From contig NZ_WOTO01000020.1 in the NCBI RefSeq assembly GCF_010993775.1, positions 1 through 64,000 on the forward strand: DNA of 64,000 nucleotides, in the 5' to 3' direction. The position numbers were made by a program, and so were the translations under genes. Every line of letters starts with the position of its first letter. Position 1 is the first letter of the stretch. Positions 38,985 to 49,242 of this stretch are shown here, piece after piece. This DNA comes from Fodinicola feengrottensis (lineage in GTDB: Bacteria; Actinomycetota; Actinomycetes; Mycobacteriales; HKI-0501). The notes below the pieces were generated by a model. The model made no database searches. It was not told the DNA's origin and saw nothing but the letters and a program-made list of their open reading frames with translations.

Positions 38985-41900
38985 TCAGCGGAAATTGCGT
39001 GAGGTGGTAGCCACCCGGAGCTGCAAACGCTCCAACCGGGTGGCTACCACGTTGACGACCCCTTCCACCTTTTCCAAGTTTCCGCGTACGAGCAGTGCCG
39101 GACTGACGTGGGCCACTCGGCGGTAGAGCTTCCACAAGCCTGGCGAGCAGACCACGTTGACCATGCCGGTCTCGTCTTCCAGGTTGATGAAGGTGATCCC
39201 GCCGGCGGTGGCCGGCCGCTGCCGGTGGGTGACTACCCCAGCGACCAGCACCCTGGTTTTGTCGTCCACAGTGGCCAGTTGGCCGGCCGGAATGACGCCG
39301 AGGGAATCCAAATACGACCGGGCGAACTGGGTGGGATAGCTGCCGGCCGACATGCCAGTCGCCCACACCTGCGCCATCGCGTCCTCCACGTCGGCCATTC
39401 CGGGCAGCATCGGCGGGCGGGCGCCGACCGCGATGCCGGGCAGCCGGTCCGGCCGCTCCTGGGCCGCCGCGCCGGCGGCCCAGAGCGCTTCTCGTTTGGT
39501 CAGGCCGAAACAGTCGAAGGCGCCAGCGGTGGCGAGGGCCTCCGCCTGTTTGACAGCCAGCCAGTCCGACCCGGCGTGCCACATCCGGCATGTCCGCGTA
39601 CGGGCCGTGTTCGATCCGCTCCTCTTCGATTTTCTTGGCCAGCTCGTCGCCGACGGTCCGGACCGAACCGATGCCCAGCCGCACCGCTTGGTCGGTTCCC
39701 ATTCTGCTCGGGTCCGGTCGTTGTGGGTCCACTGGTTCGAGCTTCGCTTTGGCCAGCGAGGCATTGACATCGACTCCCCGTATGGTCACGCCGTGCCGCC
39801 GCGCGTCGGCGATCAACGACTGTGGCGAGTAGAAGCCCATCGGCTGCGCGTTCAGCAGCGATGCGCAGAAGGCGGCGGGGAAATAGAGTTTGAACCAGGC
39901 ACTCGCGTACACCAGCTTCGCGAAGCTGAACGCGTGACTTTCCGGGAAACCGAAATGAGAAAAGGCCTCCAGCTTGCGATAAATGTCGTCGGCGGCGGTC
40001 CCGGTAATGCCGTTCCCCGCCATTCCATTATATAGTTTTCCGCGCAGTTGGGCCATCTTTTCCGCGGATCGTTTGGAACCCATGGCCCGGCGGAGCTTGT
40101 CCGCGTCGGCGCCGGTGAAATTGCCGATGGTGATGGCCATCTGCATCAGCTGTTCCTGGAAAAGCGGCACGCCGAGCGTACGCTTCAGTGCTTCCTTCAG
40201 CTTCTCATGCGGATATTCCACCTTTTCCTTACCGCTGCGGCGGCGCAGGTACGGGTGCACCGAGCCGCCCTGGATCGGGCCGGGTCGGATCAGCGCCACC
40301 TCGACCACCAGGTCGTAGAAGGTACGCGGCCGCAACCGAGGCAGGGTGGCCAGCTGGGCTCGGCTCTCCACCTGGAAAACGCCGACCGCGTCGGCCGAGC
40401 ACAGCATGTCGTAGACCCACGGATCCTTCTCGTCCAGCGAATCGAGGGTGACCGTCTGGCCGTGGTGTTCCTTGATCAGCCGCATCACGTCGCTGAGCGC
40501 GGTGAGCATACCCAGGCCGAGCAGGTCGAACTTCACCAGTTTCGCGTCAGCGCAGTCTTCCTTGTCCCACTGCACGACGGTCCGGTCCTTCTTGGTGGCC
40601 CATTCCACCGGGCACACCTGGGCGACCGGCCGGTCGCACAGCACCATGCCGCCGGAGTGGATGCCCAGGTGGCGCGGATACTGCAGCACCTGGTTGGCCA
40701 GATCGATGACCTGGGCCGGAATGTCGTGGTCACCGTCGGCCGGCAGCGGCCCCCAGTGGTCGATCTGCTTGCTCCACGCGTCCTGCTGTCCCTGCGAGTA
40801 TCCGAGCGCCTTGGCCATGTCGCGAACGGCGTTCTTGGGCCGGTACGTGATCACGTTGGCCACCTGCGCCGCGCACTGCCGGCCATATTTTCTATAGACG
40901 TGCTGGATGACCTCCTCGCGCCGATCGGACTGGATGTCCAGGTCGATGTCCGGATAACCGTCCCGCTCCGGCGCCAGGAACCGCTCGAAAAGCAGGTTGT
41001 GGGCAACCGCGTCCACCGCGGTGATGCCGAGCGCGTAGCAGACCGCGGAGTTCGCCGCCGAGCCGCGGCCTTGACACAGAATGCCTTCCTTCGCACAGAA
41101 ATCCACGATCTCCTTGACGATCAGGAAATAGCCCGGGAAGTTCAGGCCTTCGATGACCCCCAGCTCGTACTCGATCTTTTCCTTCGCCTGGCGGTAATGC
41201 GGCCGGCCGGCGAATCGCCGGCGCACTCCCTGGTAAGTCAGCTCGCGCAGCCAGGTCACCTCGGTGTGGCCGTCCGGCACCTTGCGCGGCGGCAGTTGCG
41301 GCTCCACCAGCGAAAGGTCGAAAGCACAGGCCTTTCCGTATTCGGCGGCCCGCCGCACCGCGCCGGGATAACGGGCGAAAAGCGCCGCCATCTCCGCGCC
41401 GGACCGCAGGTGCGCGGTAGCGCCGGCCGGCAGCCAGCCGTCCATCTCGTCCAGGCTCCGGCGCGCTCGTACGGCCGCCAACGCGCTCGCCAGCCGACGC
41501 TGCTGCGGGATGGCGTAGTGCACGTTTCCAGTGGCGACAGTGGGAAGTCTCGCCGCCCCCGGCCAGCTCGGCCAGCAGGTCGTTGACCTCACTGTCGGTC
41601 GGGTCGCCGTGGTCGATCAGCTCGATCGCCACATTGTCCCGGCCGAACAGCGCGACCAGCCGGCGCAGTTCCGCGGACGCCGCGTCCCACGCCCCCGCCG
41701 AGGTGCTGGCGGCCGCGATCGCCTGTCGTACGGCCCCCTTGCGACAGCCGGTCAGGATCAGCCACTGGTCCGCGGCGAGGTCGGCCATCACCTCCAATCG
41801 GTAATCTGGCCGGCCCTTTTCCCCGCTGGCCAACAAAGCCGAGCTGATCCCGCGGGACAGCCGGCGATAGCCATCCGGGTTTCGGGCGATCGCCAGCAAA

Positions 41901-42332
41901 TGGCTGCCGGCCGGATCGGCTACCCCGTTCTGCCGGCTGGCCAACCCCAGGCTGAGCTCCGATCCGAACACCGTGGGCACGCCCTCTTCCTTGGCTGCCT
42001 GGGGAAAACCGAACGACCCCGTACATGCCGTCGTGGTCGGTGATGGCGACCGCGTCCAGCCGCAGCGCCGCCGCGGCCGCGACGATCTCCTCGGGTTGGC
42101 TCGCGCCGTCCAGAAAACTGAAGTTGGAATGGCAGTGCAGCTCGGCATACGGGACCGGGTCGCCGGTCTGTTCCGGAATCGGCGGGCGCGGCGGCTCGTA
42201 CGGCTCACGTACCCGACTCCAGCCGGGCGCGTCGCCGCCGTCGCCATGCGCTTCAGCGTCCTGAGGCGATTTCCAGGACAGCGCTTGGTTGAGCTGCTGC
42301 CACCGAACCGGCGGGGTTGTTCCAGCCCACAA
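38985..42332 (-). CDS. dnaE2: Error-prone DNA polymerase III alpha subunit DnaE2, frameshifted
   Basis: The translesion replicase of the ImuA/ImuB/DnaE2 mutasome. The PHP domain begins YAELHCHSNFSFLDGAS and has ITDHDGMYG. The polymerase core carries QGRGSAANSAVCYALG and the catalytic YPDIDLDIQSDRREEV, and the C-terminal OB domain ends RLQLRVATTSRNFR. Four segments join in order, with breaks near 42010, 41560 and 39575. Lengths and motifs fit DnaE2, not the housekeeping DnaE1. It lies 18 bp after imuB and is the last gene of the SOS-controlled row. Confidence 0.93.
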
Positions 42333-42350
42333 ATCCTCCTACCGGGGAAT

Positions 42351-44003
42351 TTAGTCGTAGATTCCTTCGGCTTGCCAACTGCCGTTTTCCAGCGAGAGTA
42401 GGAAAGCCGCGCAGTTCAGGGTGTGGTGGCCGGGCCGGGTGTCGGCCAGCACGATCTGGAAACGGGCCCGGCGAATCGCCGCGGACGGGTCCCACCAGCG
42501 CTCGTCGACCGGCCACGGGCCGGCCCAGGCCAGCACGCCGCGGGGCGGCCGGTCCCCGATCGCGACCCAGTGCGGCGCGGCGCGGCGCTGAGCTGGTGCC
42601 GGCCGGTCAGCGTGACCAGCGCACCGTCCACGTCCCTTACCACCGCCGGCAGCGGGCCGGCCGGCAGCAAGCTCGGGGACGGCGCCGGCAGCCGGCCCGG
42701 CCAGGGCGGCTCGGCCGGCAGCGCCGGGGTCCGGTCGTCCCGCCAGGGCACCAACCGGACCCGCTCGGCCGGGCCGCGGCCACCGCCGAGCACCGGAGTG
42801 AGCACCGCTTCCTGTCCCAGCATGCCCTGGACGTGCGTCAACGCGCGGTGTGCGCGCTCGTCTCGCTCGCCGACATCGCCCCACAGGCCCGCCTGCAGGC
42901 CGGTGTGTTCCACCAGCTCGGCCGGCACCAGCCGGAGCAGGGTGATGCCCGCGGTCGGTACGTCGACCGCGCCGCCGCGGGCCACGCTGGTCAGCCAGCC
43001 GTCCAGCTGCCAGCGCACCCGGTCGGCCACGTCAGCCGTGCGCAGCACGCCGTCATGCCGCCACCACGTACGGGACAGCTGCTCGCCGTTTCCGGTCTGT
43101 GCCTCGATAGTCAGCCGCGTACAAGCCATCCCGTGGGCGGACAGCACTTGATGAAACCGGTCTGCGAGCGTACGAGCCATGAAGGCCGCGGTGTCCACCC
43201 GGTCGATGGGATCCTCTGGCTCCAGCGTGACCACCAAGTCCGCCGGCACCCCGCGGGCGGCCGGTGGGTACGGGTCGATGCCGGCCGCGATCCGATGCAT
43301 CCGTGCCCCCTCCGCGCCGAATCGGGAGGCCACGTCCCGGGCCGAGATGGCGACGAACCCACCCAAGGTGCGCAGTCCCAGCCGGCGGAACAGCTGCACG
43401 TGCTCGTCGAGGCTGTCCACCACCTGCTGGCCGCGGTTCTTGCCGACCTTCCTGGCGGGGCCCGCGTCCCAGCCCACCGCCAACTCACCAATGTCCAGCG
43501 GGGCAAGGAAATCCGCCGCCTGGCCGGCCGGCACGACCAGCCCGCGGCGAGCCGCGAGAGTGGCCGCGCGAACAGCCCGTCGGACACTCCCGCCTGCGCT
43601 TCCACCCCAGTCTCGACGGCGACCTGCTCGACCAGTTTTTCTGGGCCGCCGCCTCGTCTCCGCCGTAGTAACCGGACGGTCCGCGGGCGGCCACCGAAAC
43701 CAGCCCGGGACGCACCACCTCGACGCCCGGCGCGAGCTCCTCGACGGCTCGTACGACCGGCTCGAACTCGCGGGCGTCCCGGTCCTGGTCGGCGTTGAGC
43801 ACGGCCAGCTCGGGGCAGCGCGCCTGGGCTTCCCGGCGGCGCAGGCCACGACGCACACCGTCGGCCCGGGCCGACGCGGAACAAGCGATCACCCGGTGCC
43901 CGACCAGCACCGCGGCCGGTTGGTGAGTGGGGATGCCCTCGGCCGCCATCGCCGCGATCACCGGCCAGTCCGGGCACCACAGCACCACCATACGGACCGA
44001 CAT
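42351..44003 (-). CDS. imuB: Y-family polymerase-like protein ImuB, frameshifted
   Basis: ImuB is a catalytically inactive Y-family protein that links DnaE2 to the beta clamp. The N-terminus is MSVRMVVLWCPDWPVIAAMA, where active polymerases have an acidic metal ligand. Later come RRGLRRREAQARCPELAVL and VGKNRGQQVVDSLDEHVQLFRRLG in successive frames. The C-terminal segment has RWWDPSAAIRRARFQIVLAD. Breaks are near 43670, 43570 and 42590, each one missing base. It starts 21 bp after the ImuA-like gene, preceded by a GGAGAG site. Confidence 0.9.
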
Positions 44004-44024
44004 CTCTCCTGCCCTTTCCTTTGT

Positions 44025-44895
44025 TTACACGACATTTGGCAGCGGGTCGGCCCGCAGCTTGGAACCGAGGTCGACCTTGGTCAGCCCGGACCGGGCCCCG
44101 ACCACCCGGGGCGTGTCGTACCAGCCCGGCCTTGCGGTGTCGCTCTTGCGCTCCGGCGCCAGGCCGCCGCCGCGAGCCGGCAGCAGGACCCGCGCGCTGC
44201 GCGTCTGGGCGGCCGCCGACCGACCACTGGCCCTTACCACCACTTCCCGCTCGACCAGCCGGCCGTTTCCGCTGCCCAGCCCGTGCCACCGGACCGTCTC
44301 GCAGGTCAGCTGCACCTGCGCGCCCGGCCAGTCGCGGGCGGTCAGCAGCACCACCCGGCGGGATCGGGCCCGGGCCGACAGGCGGCGGACATACGCCGGG
44401 GTGAGCCGGCAGTCCGGCCCCACCAGAACCACTTCACAGCCGTCCATAAGTGCGGCGATGACAGCCGGCGCGTCATCGCCGGGCCGAGGCACCAGCGCCA
44501 GCCTTTGTACGGCCGTACCCAGCTCCGCGGCGGCCAGCACCCCCAGCGTCGGCATCCCGACCACCGCGCACCACGCGCCGGCCTGGGTGGCCTCGGCGAC
44601 CAGCGCCACCATCAGCGCCGTCCCGCTGGTCACCGACACCGTCCAGCCGCGTCGAAGGCCCCCGCCGGGGAGCAGCCCCGCGAGCGAGGCCGGCACCGGC
44701 AACACGTCGTCGGTGAGCCCGGCCAGCTCCGGTGGCCCGGGTTCGGGCGCAGCGGTGTCGACCGCGGCCGCGGTGGCCAGCGCGCTGGCCACCGTGACCC
44801 CCGTACGCAGTCGATCCGCCGCCGAGAATCCGAGCGTGGCCGCCAGTTTTCCGCGCCGTTTCGGCGTTTTTGGTGGCGGCCACCGGTGCCCGCAT
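44025..44895 (-). CDS. imuA: ImuA-like RecA-fold protein, frameshifted near its start
   Basis: A RecA-fold accessory protein of the mutasome. ATG 44895 lies one base after the HEPN stop. After a break near 44860 the protein continues with KLAATLGFSAADRLRTGVTV, GGLRRGWTVSVTSGTALMVA, AWCAVVGMPTLGVLAAAELG and VVLVGPDCRLTPAYVRRLSA. The P-loop position reads SVTSGTALM, without the GKT of true RecA ATPases, as in actinobacterial ImuA-type proteins. Identification rests on context plus these motifs. Confidence 0.8.
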
Positions 44896-44896
44896 G

Positions 44897-45404
44897 TCAG
44901 CCAGCGAGGAACATCTGGTGCGTCGAGCCGAGCAGGGTGCTCACCACCGCCAGAAAACGCTCGGCGTCGCGAAGCAGGTCGTCGGCCTCCCGGGTGCTCA
45001 CCACCCGCTGGATGCCGGCCTCGGCGGCGGCTCGTTTCGCCGCCCCCGCAGCGCGAAAAACGCGGCCCACTCGGACAGCTCCGGCGCCACCGCCGAAAGC
45101 AGCGTCCACACCGTCGCCGGGCGGCCGCGGTGCTTGCGTGGATCCGGTCGCGCCTTCGCCGCCAGCACCGCGCCGCGGCCGCCCGCAGCGCGGCCAGGTG
45201 CGCGGTCGCGTACCGCAGGCCCGGCGCGGTGGTCTCGGCCGCTTCCACCAGGCCGCGCCGGGACAGCGCGAGCAGCGCGGCTGCGGAGCGTTGTGGCAGC
45301 AGGCCGCTGGGGATCAACGCTGGCTCGCGGTGTGGCCGCAGGCCGTGCGAACGCCCGTTCCCGTTTCCGGAAGTGCTGCCAGTAGGCGGCGGGAGGGTGG
45401 TCAT
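44897..45404 (-). CDS. SAV_6107-type HEPN protein, frameshifted
   Basis: A small helical HEPN-superfamily protein found next to ImuA in actinobacteria. The N-terminal segment runs MTTLPPPTGSTSGNG to LRYATAHLAALRAAAA. The second has VWTLLSAVAPELSEWAAFFA, and the third KRAAAEAGIQRVVSTREADD and LLRDAERFLAVVSTLLG. Breaks are near 45175 and 45050. Its ATG overlaps the DUF6504 stop (ATGA) and its stop is one base before ImuA. A role in mutagenesis or RNA cleavage is not established. Confidence 0.78.
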
Positions 45405-45643
45405 CGCTGCTCCTGAGGGTTGTACGGCTCGACTGTCCAGCTGCCGTCCCACCAGTTGAACCGCAGCGTGAACTCCCGCGCCGCGGACAGCTGGACCGGC
45501 ACCGCCCGAGCCCTCCACTGTTCGATATGACCGAGCTCGCCGGTCGACTGCACGTGCTCCAGCACCTCGCTGACCAGGTAGAGCTGCCCCTGGAACTCGA
45601 ACTGTTCGGGTGTGTCCTGAGAGTCCGGCTGGTCATGACGCAT
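45401..45643 (-). CDS. DUF6504-like small protein, first gene of the mutasome operon
   Basis: About 80 residues from MRHDQPDSQDTPEQFEFQG, with QLYLVSEVLEHVQ, IEQWRARAVP and RFNWWDGSWTVEPYNPQ. This resembles the small DUF6504 proteins that head mutasome operons. The start could be further upstream (GTG within VSYTVTAMRHD). Its function is unknown. The SOS box lies about 165 bp upstream, so it is probably LexA-controlled together with the genes that follow. Confidence 0.65.
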   Translation of the reverse strand: MRHDQPDSQDTPEQFEFQGQLYLVSEVLEHVQSTGELGHIEQWRARAVPVQLSAAREFTLRFNWWDGSWTVEPYNPQEQR

Positions 45644-45808
45644 GGCAGTAACGGTGTAAGACACCGTCCCTCCCTCCCTCACTTCGGCACGGCAAGCTGA
45701 CGGGCGCGCAAGTCGCGACACCCGCTCCGGTCAGCTGCGGAGGAAGGCACAGCACTTCGACCGCCGGCCCCACAGGCGCTTCCCCACGCCCGCAGCTCCA
45801 GCGATCTG

Positions 45809-45826
45809 TTCGAACGAATGTTCGAA
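45809..45826. promoter_or_regulatory. SOS box (LexA site)
   Basis: TTCGAACGAATGTTCGAA matches the actinobacterial/Bacillus-type LexA consensus GAAC-N4-GTTC inside a near-perfect palindrome. It lies upstream of the DUF6504-HEPN-imuA-imuB-dnaE2 row on the minus strand. No other SOS box was noticed in the window. Confidence 0.85.
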
Positions 45827-46122
45827 CACTGATTACAGTAAACCCTGGGTACGACAGAACGTCAACGGCGCCCGCGTACCCGACTCATCACGGCCCTGAC
45901 CAGCGGTTTCCTCACGCTCACAAGGGGCTGTCCGTGGCCACTGAGCCCACTGGTCCCGGTGTGACTCCTGAGGCTTCCCGTACGCCCCTCAACGGCCCGC
46001 CACTTGCGCCCAGCCCGGGTCCCCGGCGGCGGCGTCTTGATCGTCGAGTGCGGCACAAAATCCCGCCGACGTCGAGTGCGGGACATTGTGCTGCACTCGA
46101 TGAGCGCGCGGAGCGGGCGAAG
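45827..46122. other. Intergenic region with a palindrome
   Basis: No gene was seen. A hairpin at 46044-46100 has arms TCGAGTGCGGCACAA and TTGTGCTGCACTCGA, with CCCGC/GGGCG-type pairing inside. Its arm shares GTCGAGTGCGG with the hairpin at 31612-31673. It lies beyond the end of the MarR gene and may terminate it. Confidence 0.55.
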
Positions 46123-46533
46123 TCAGTCCTGGATGAGGCGGCGGAGGATCTTGACGAAGGCGGCCTTCTGGTTCTCGGACAGGTCACGCAGGGCCGGGTG
46201 GTCCACCAGATAGGCGGCGTTGAGCTTCGCCTGCAGTTCCTCGCCAGCGGCGGTGAGCTGGACGCCCTTCACCCGCCGGTCGTCGCCACCCTGGCGGGTG
46301 ATCAGGCCACGGCTTTCCAGCCGGGAGATCACCACCGAGACGTTGGACGGGTTCGCGTGCATCCGCTCGGCGACCACTCTCATCGGGACCTGCTGTCCCG
46401 GCCGCAGGCTGCTCAGCGCCTTCGACTCCGGTCCGGACAGCCCGAAACTCGCGGTGCACCGGCCGAAATGCTCCCAGATGCGGCCGGTCAGCACAGTGGC
46501 GAGATCCACGATCTCGGCGTCGGACGGTCCCAC
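46123..46533 (-). CDS. MarR-family transcriptional regulator
   Basis: A 136-residue winged-helix regulator. The core is MRVVAERMHANPSNVSVVIS, RLESRGLITRQGGDDRRVKG, the usual MarR recognition helix and wing with D-R-R, followed by VQLTAAGEELQAKL. It is divergent from the F420-type oxidoreductase across 98 bp containing an AT-rich dyad (46587-46613), which is its probable operator. The effector is unknown. Confidence 0.9.
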   Translation of the reverse strand: MGPSDAEIVDLATVLTGRIWEHFGRCTASFGLSGPESKALSSLRPGQQVPMRVVAERMHANPSNVSVVISRLESRGLITRQGGDDRRVKGVQLTAAGEELQAKLNAAYLVDHPALRDLSENQKAAFVKILRRLIQD

Positions 46534-46586
46534 TCCCCCAGCCTACCGGAGAAAGCCGCCACTGACTTCCAGGTTGGTCCTCTGTA

Positions 46587-46613
46587 ATAATAGTGGTGCA
46601 ACATAACTATTAT
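46587..46613. promoter_or_regulatory. AT-rich dyad operator between MarR and the oxidoreductase
   Basis: ATAATAGT at 46587-46594 and ACTATTAT at 46606-46613 are perfect inverse repeats. They lie between the divergent starts, about 18 bp before the plus-strand GTG, in the only strongly AT-rich stretch nearby. Spacing and size suit a MarR dimer. Confidence 0.65.
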
Positions 46614-46631
46614 CTTTCATGAGGAGCTCTT

Positions 46632-47507
46632 GTGAAAATTGGCCTGGCAATTGGCGATTTCACCTGGCCATCCGGACCGTCCCAACTCGGCCCGGAGCTC
46701 GCGGCGGTGGCGCGAGCCGCCGACACCTCGGGGTACGACTCACTGTGGGTGATGGACCACTTCTTCCAGATCCGGATGCTCGGGCCGGTCGAGAACGAGA
46801 TGCTGGAGGGCTACACCACCCTCGCGTTCCTGGCCGGCATCACCTCCCGCGTCCAGCTTGGTACGCAGGTCACCGGCGTGCACTACCGGCATCCAGGGGT
46901 GGTGCTGCTCAAAATCGTCACCACCCTGGACGTGCTGTCCGGCGGCCGGGCGGCGCTGGGCATCGGCGCCGGCTGGAACGAGGGCGAGAGCCGCGCCCTG
47001 GGCGTACCTTTCCCCACCACCTCAGAGCGGTTCGAACAGCTGGAGGAAACCCTGCAGATCGCCCACCAGATGTGGAAGGGCGACGAATCTCCGTACGAGG
47101 GCAAGCACTTCCACCTTGACCGGCCCCTGAACTCGCCACAGAGCCTGCAGCGGCCCCATCCGCCGATCCTGGTCGGCGGTGGCGGGGAGAAGAAGACGTT
47201 ACGGCTGGTCGCACAGTACGCCGACGCCTGCAACATCTTCCCCGGCCCCGACATGACCCACAAACTCGACGTGCTCCGCGCGCATTGCGACGCTGTCGGG
47301 CGGGATTACGACGAGATCCAGAAAACAACGGCGTACTGGGAACCCATCGAGTTCACCGACCAAGGCATTGAGCAGGTGGCCGAGAAACTCGCCGACTACG
47401 CGAAACTCGGCATTCAGGCCGTGCACATGTCCATCCGGGAAAGTCACCGCGCGGACCTCGTCCAGCAACTGGGTGAGCGTCTCATCCCGGCGGTCGCCGA
47501 CTTCTAA
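46632..47507 (+). CDS. Luciferase-like F420-dependent oxidoreductase
   Basis: A 291-residue flavin/F420-dependent enzyme with a TIM-barrel. It starts MKIGLAIGDFTWPSGPSQLG at GTG 46632. WVMDHFFQ, TTLAFLAGITSRVQLGTQV, DVLSGGRAALGIGAGWNEGE and PPILVGGGGEKKTLRLVAQYAD are the family marks. Cofactor F420 is inferred from the actinobacterial setting and not from a unique motif. It is divergent from the MarR gene, which probably controls it. The substrate is unknown. Confidence 0.88.
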   Translation: MKIGLAIGDFTWPSGPSQLGPELAAVARAADTSGYDSLWVMDHFFQIRMLGPVENEMLEGYTTLAFLAGITSRVQLGTQVTGVHYRHPGVVLLKIVTTLDVLSGGRAALGIGAGWNEGESRALGVPFPTTSERFEQLEETLQIAHQMWKGDESPYEGKHFHLDRPLNSPQSLQRPHPPILVGGGGEKKTLRLVAQYADACNIFPGPDMTHKLDVLRAHCDAVGRDYDEIQKTTAYWEPIEFTDQGIEQVAEKLADYAKLGIQAVHMSIRESHRADLVQQLGERLIPAVADF

Positions 47508-47643
47508 CCCACTCCGCCACATTCCTGGCGTTCGAGCGCCAAAAATGCGGCATTGCTCGCGACCGGAGATCGCGTTGACACCACTCAAGGGGTCGCTTAC
47601 GGTGGCGGAAATCGTTTTCTTTCGTACGCGACCAAGGGTGTCC

Positions 47644-49215
47644 ATGTCGATTAGGCGAGAAATGCCACGAAAGGCCGGTTGGCTGCTCGCGGTGGTGGGT
47701 CTGGTCGCGACCGCGTTGAGCGCGCTGCCAGCGCAGGCGGCCACCGCCCCCACCACCGCGACGCTGGTGGCGAAGCTGACCGGTCCCGGGTCGATCAACC
47801 AGACCGACACGAAATACCAGTTCAAGGCGACCGACCTGGGCATCAGCTGGGAGAACAACACCGGCCAGATCCTCACCGCCTTCGGCGACAGCTATGGCCC
47901 TGGGTGGATCGGCCCTGGCGCCGGCGTCGGCGATCCGGCCACCCTGGACTGGCGCTGCAACGCGCTGGCGCACAGCACCGACCACCACCTTGCCGACGGC
48001 ATGACCTTCACCGACATGGTCACCGATCGGCCGGGCCACGCGAAACAACTGCTCCCCTGCCGCAAAGACAGCAACGACGCGGGCGGCGAGGTGACCGTCA
48101 TCCCCACCGCCGGGGTGAGCGTCGGGAACCGGAATTACATCTCCTACATGTCCGTACGCCACTGGGGCGCCGCCGGCGCGTGGGAAACCAACTACGCCGG
48201 CGTCGCGTATTCCGATGACAACGGCCAAAACTGGACCCAGCCGACCACCGCCCACTGGCCGAACAACTCGGCCGCCACTGACCCGTTCCAGATGAACGCG
48301 TACGTGCACCGCGACGGCTTCGTCTACATGTTCGGTACGCCCAGCGGCCGCCTCGGCGACGTCCATCTGGCCCGGGTGCCGGAAAACAGCGCGCTGACAC
48401 CGGCCGCGTACCAATATTGGACCGGCATCGCCTGGAAAACCGGCGCCGACACCCAGGCCGTACCAGTGGTGACCGGCCCAGCCGGCGAGCTTTCGGTGCA
48501 ATACAATCAATACACCCACAAATGGCTGATGATGTATCTGATCGACTCGCGCGGTCTGATCGTGCTGCGCGAGGCGCCCAGCCCGACCGGGCCATGGAGC
48601 GGCGCGCGTACGGTGGTGTCCTCAGTGGACTATCCAGCGCTTTACGGCGGATTCATGCATCCCTGGTCGTCCGGCCCCGACCTGTATTTCACGATGTCGC
48701 AGTGGAATCCGTACAACGTCTTTCTCATGCACACCACGCTCACCCAGGACGGGCGGCCGGCGAACCTGGTCACCGACCCCGGCTTTGAGGGCCAGAGCGC
48801 CAACAGTGCGGCCGTGCCGTGGATCAGCGGCGGCAAAGCCGGGGTCGACCGCAGCGCCGGATTTGCCCATTCCGGCGCCAACAACGGCTGGGTGCGCAAC
48901 GACTCGGGCTGGAACAACCTCTATCAAACCGTTTCGGTCATGCCGAACACCACTTACCAACTGACGGGCTGGGTGCGTACGTCCGCGAACAACACCGCCG
49001 GCTATTTCGGCGCGCGCACGACCGGTGGAACCGTTGTCAGCGAACAGAAATTCGGCAACCTGGCTGGTTACAGCCAACTCAAGGTCACGGTGAATTCCGG
49101 CCAGCAGTCGCAGCTGCAGCTTTACACCGGCCTCTGGGCGAACAACGGCGACACCTGGCTGCAGGTCGACGACATTTCCCTCACCCCCACCTCCTGCCCG
49201 CCCCACCACCAGTAA
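47644..49215 (+). CDS. Secreted DUF4185-like protein with C-terminal carbohydrate-binding-type domain
   Basis: The 523-residue product begins with a signal peptide: basic MSIRREMPRKAGW, then LLAVVGLVATALSALPAQAA. The central domain (TDLGISWENNTGQILTAFGD, DPFQMNAYVHRDGFVYMFGT) has the five-bladed-propeller-like pattern of DUF4185 proteins, thought to act on glycans. The last ~140 residues (NLVTDPGFEGQ, WNNLYQTVSVMPNTTYQLTG) resemble a CBM4/9-like jelly roll. The exact activity is unknown. Upstream at about 47514-47551 lies a small hairpin. ATG 47662 is an alternative start. Confidence 0.75.
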   Translation: MSIRREMPRKAGWLLAVVGLVATALSALPAQAATAPTTATLVAKLTGPGSINQTDTKYQFKATDLGISWENNTGQILTAFGDSYGPGWIGPGAGVGDPATLDWRCNALAHSTDHHLADGMTFTDMVTDRPGHAKQLLPCRKDSNDAGGEVTVIPTAGVSVGNRNYISYMSVRHWGAAGAWETNYAGVAYSDDNGQNWTQPTTAHWPNNSAATDPFQMNAYVHRDGFVYMFGTPSGRLGDVHLARVPENSALTPAAYQYWTGIAWKTGADTQAVPVVTGPAGELSVQYNQYTHKWLMMYLIDSRGLIVLREAPSPTGPWSGARTVVSSVDYPALYGGFMHPWSSGPDLYFTMSQWNPYNVFLMHTTLTQDGRPANLVTDPGFEGQSANSAAVPWISGGKAGVDRSAGFAHSGANNGWVRNDSGWNNLYQTVSVMPNTTYQLTGWVRTSANNTAGYFGARTTGGTVVSEQKFGNLAGYSQLKVTVNSGQQSQLQLYTGLWANNGDTWLQVDDISLTPTSCPPHHQ

Positions 49216-49242
49216 TCGGTGCATGACCGTAGAGTGCCAGTT

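Noticed and set aside
40048-41586. Plus-strand frame of 512 codons
   Set aside because: It is the mirror of dnaE2, whose core motifs are on the minus strand; no motif or ribosome site supports the plus frame.
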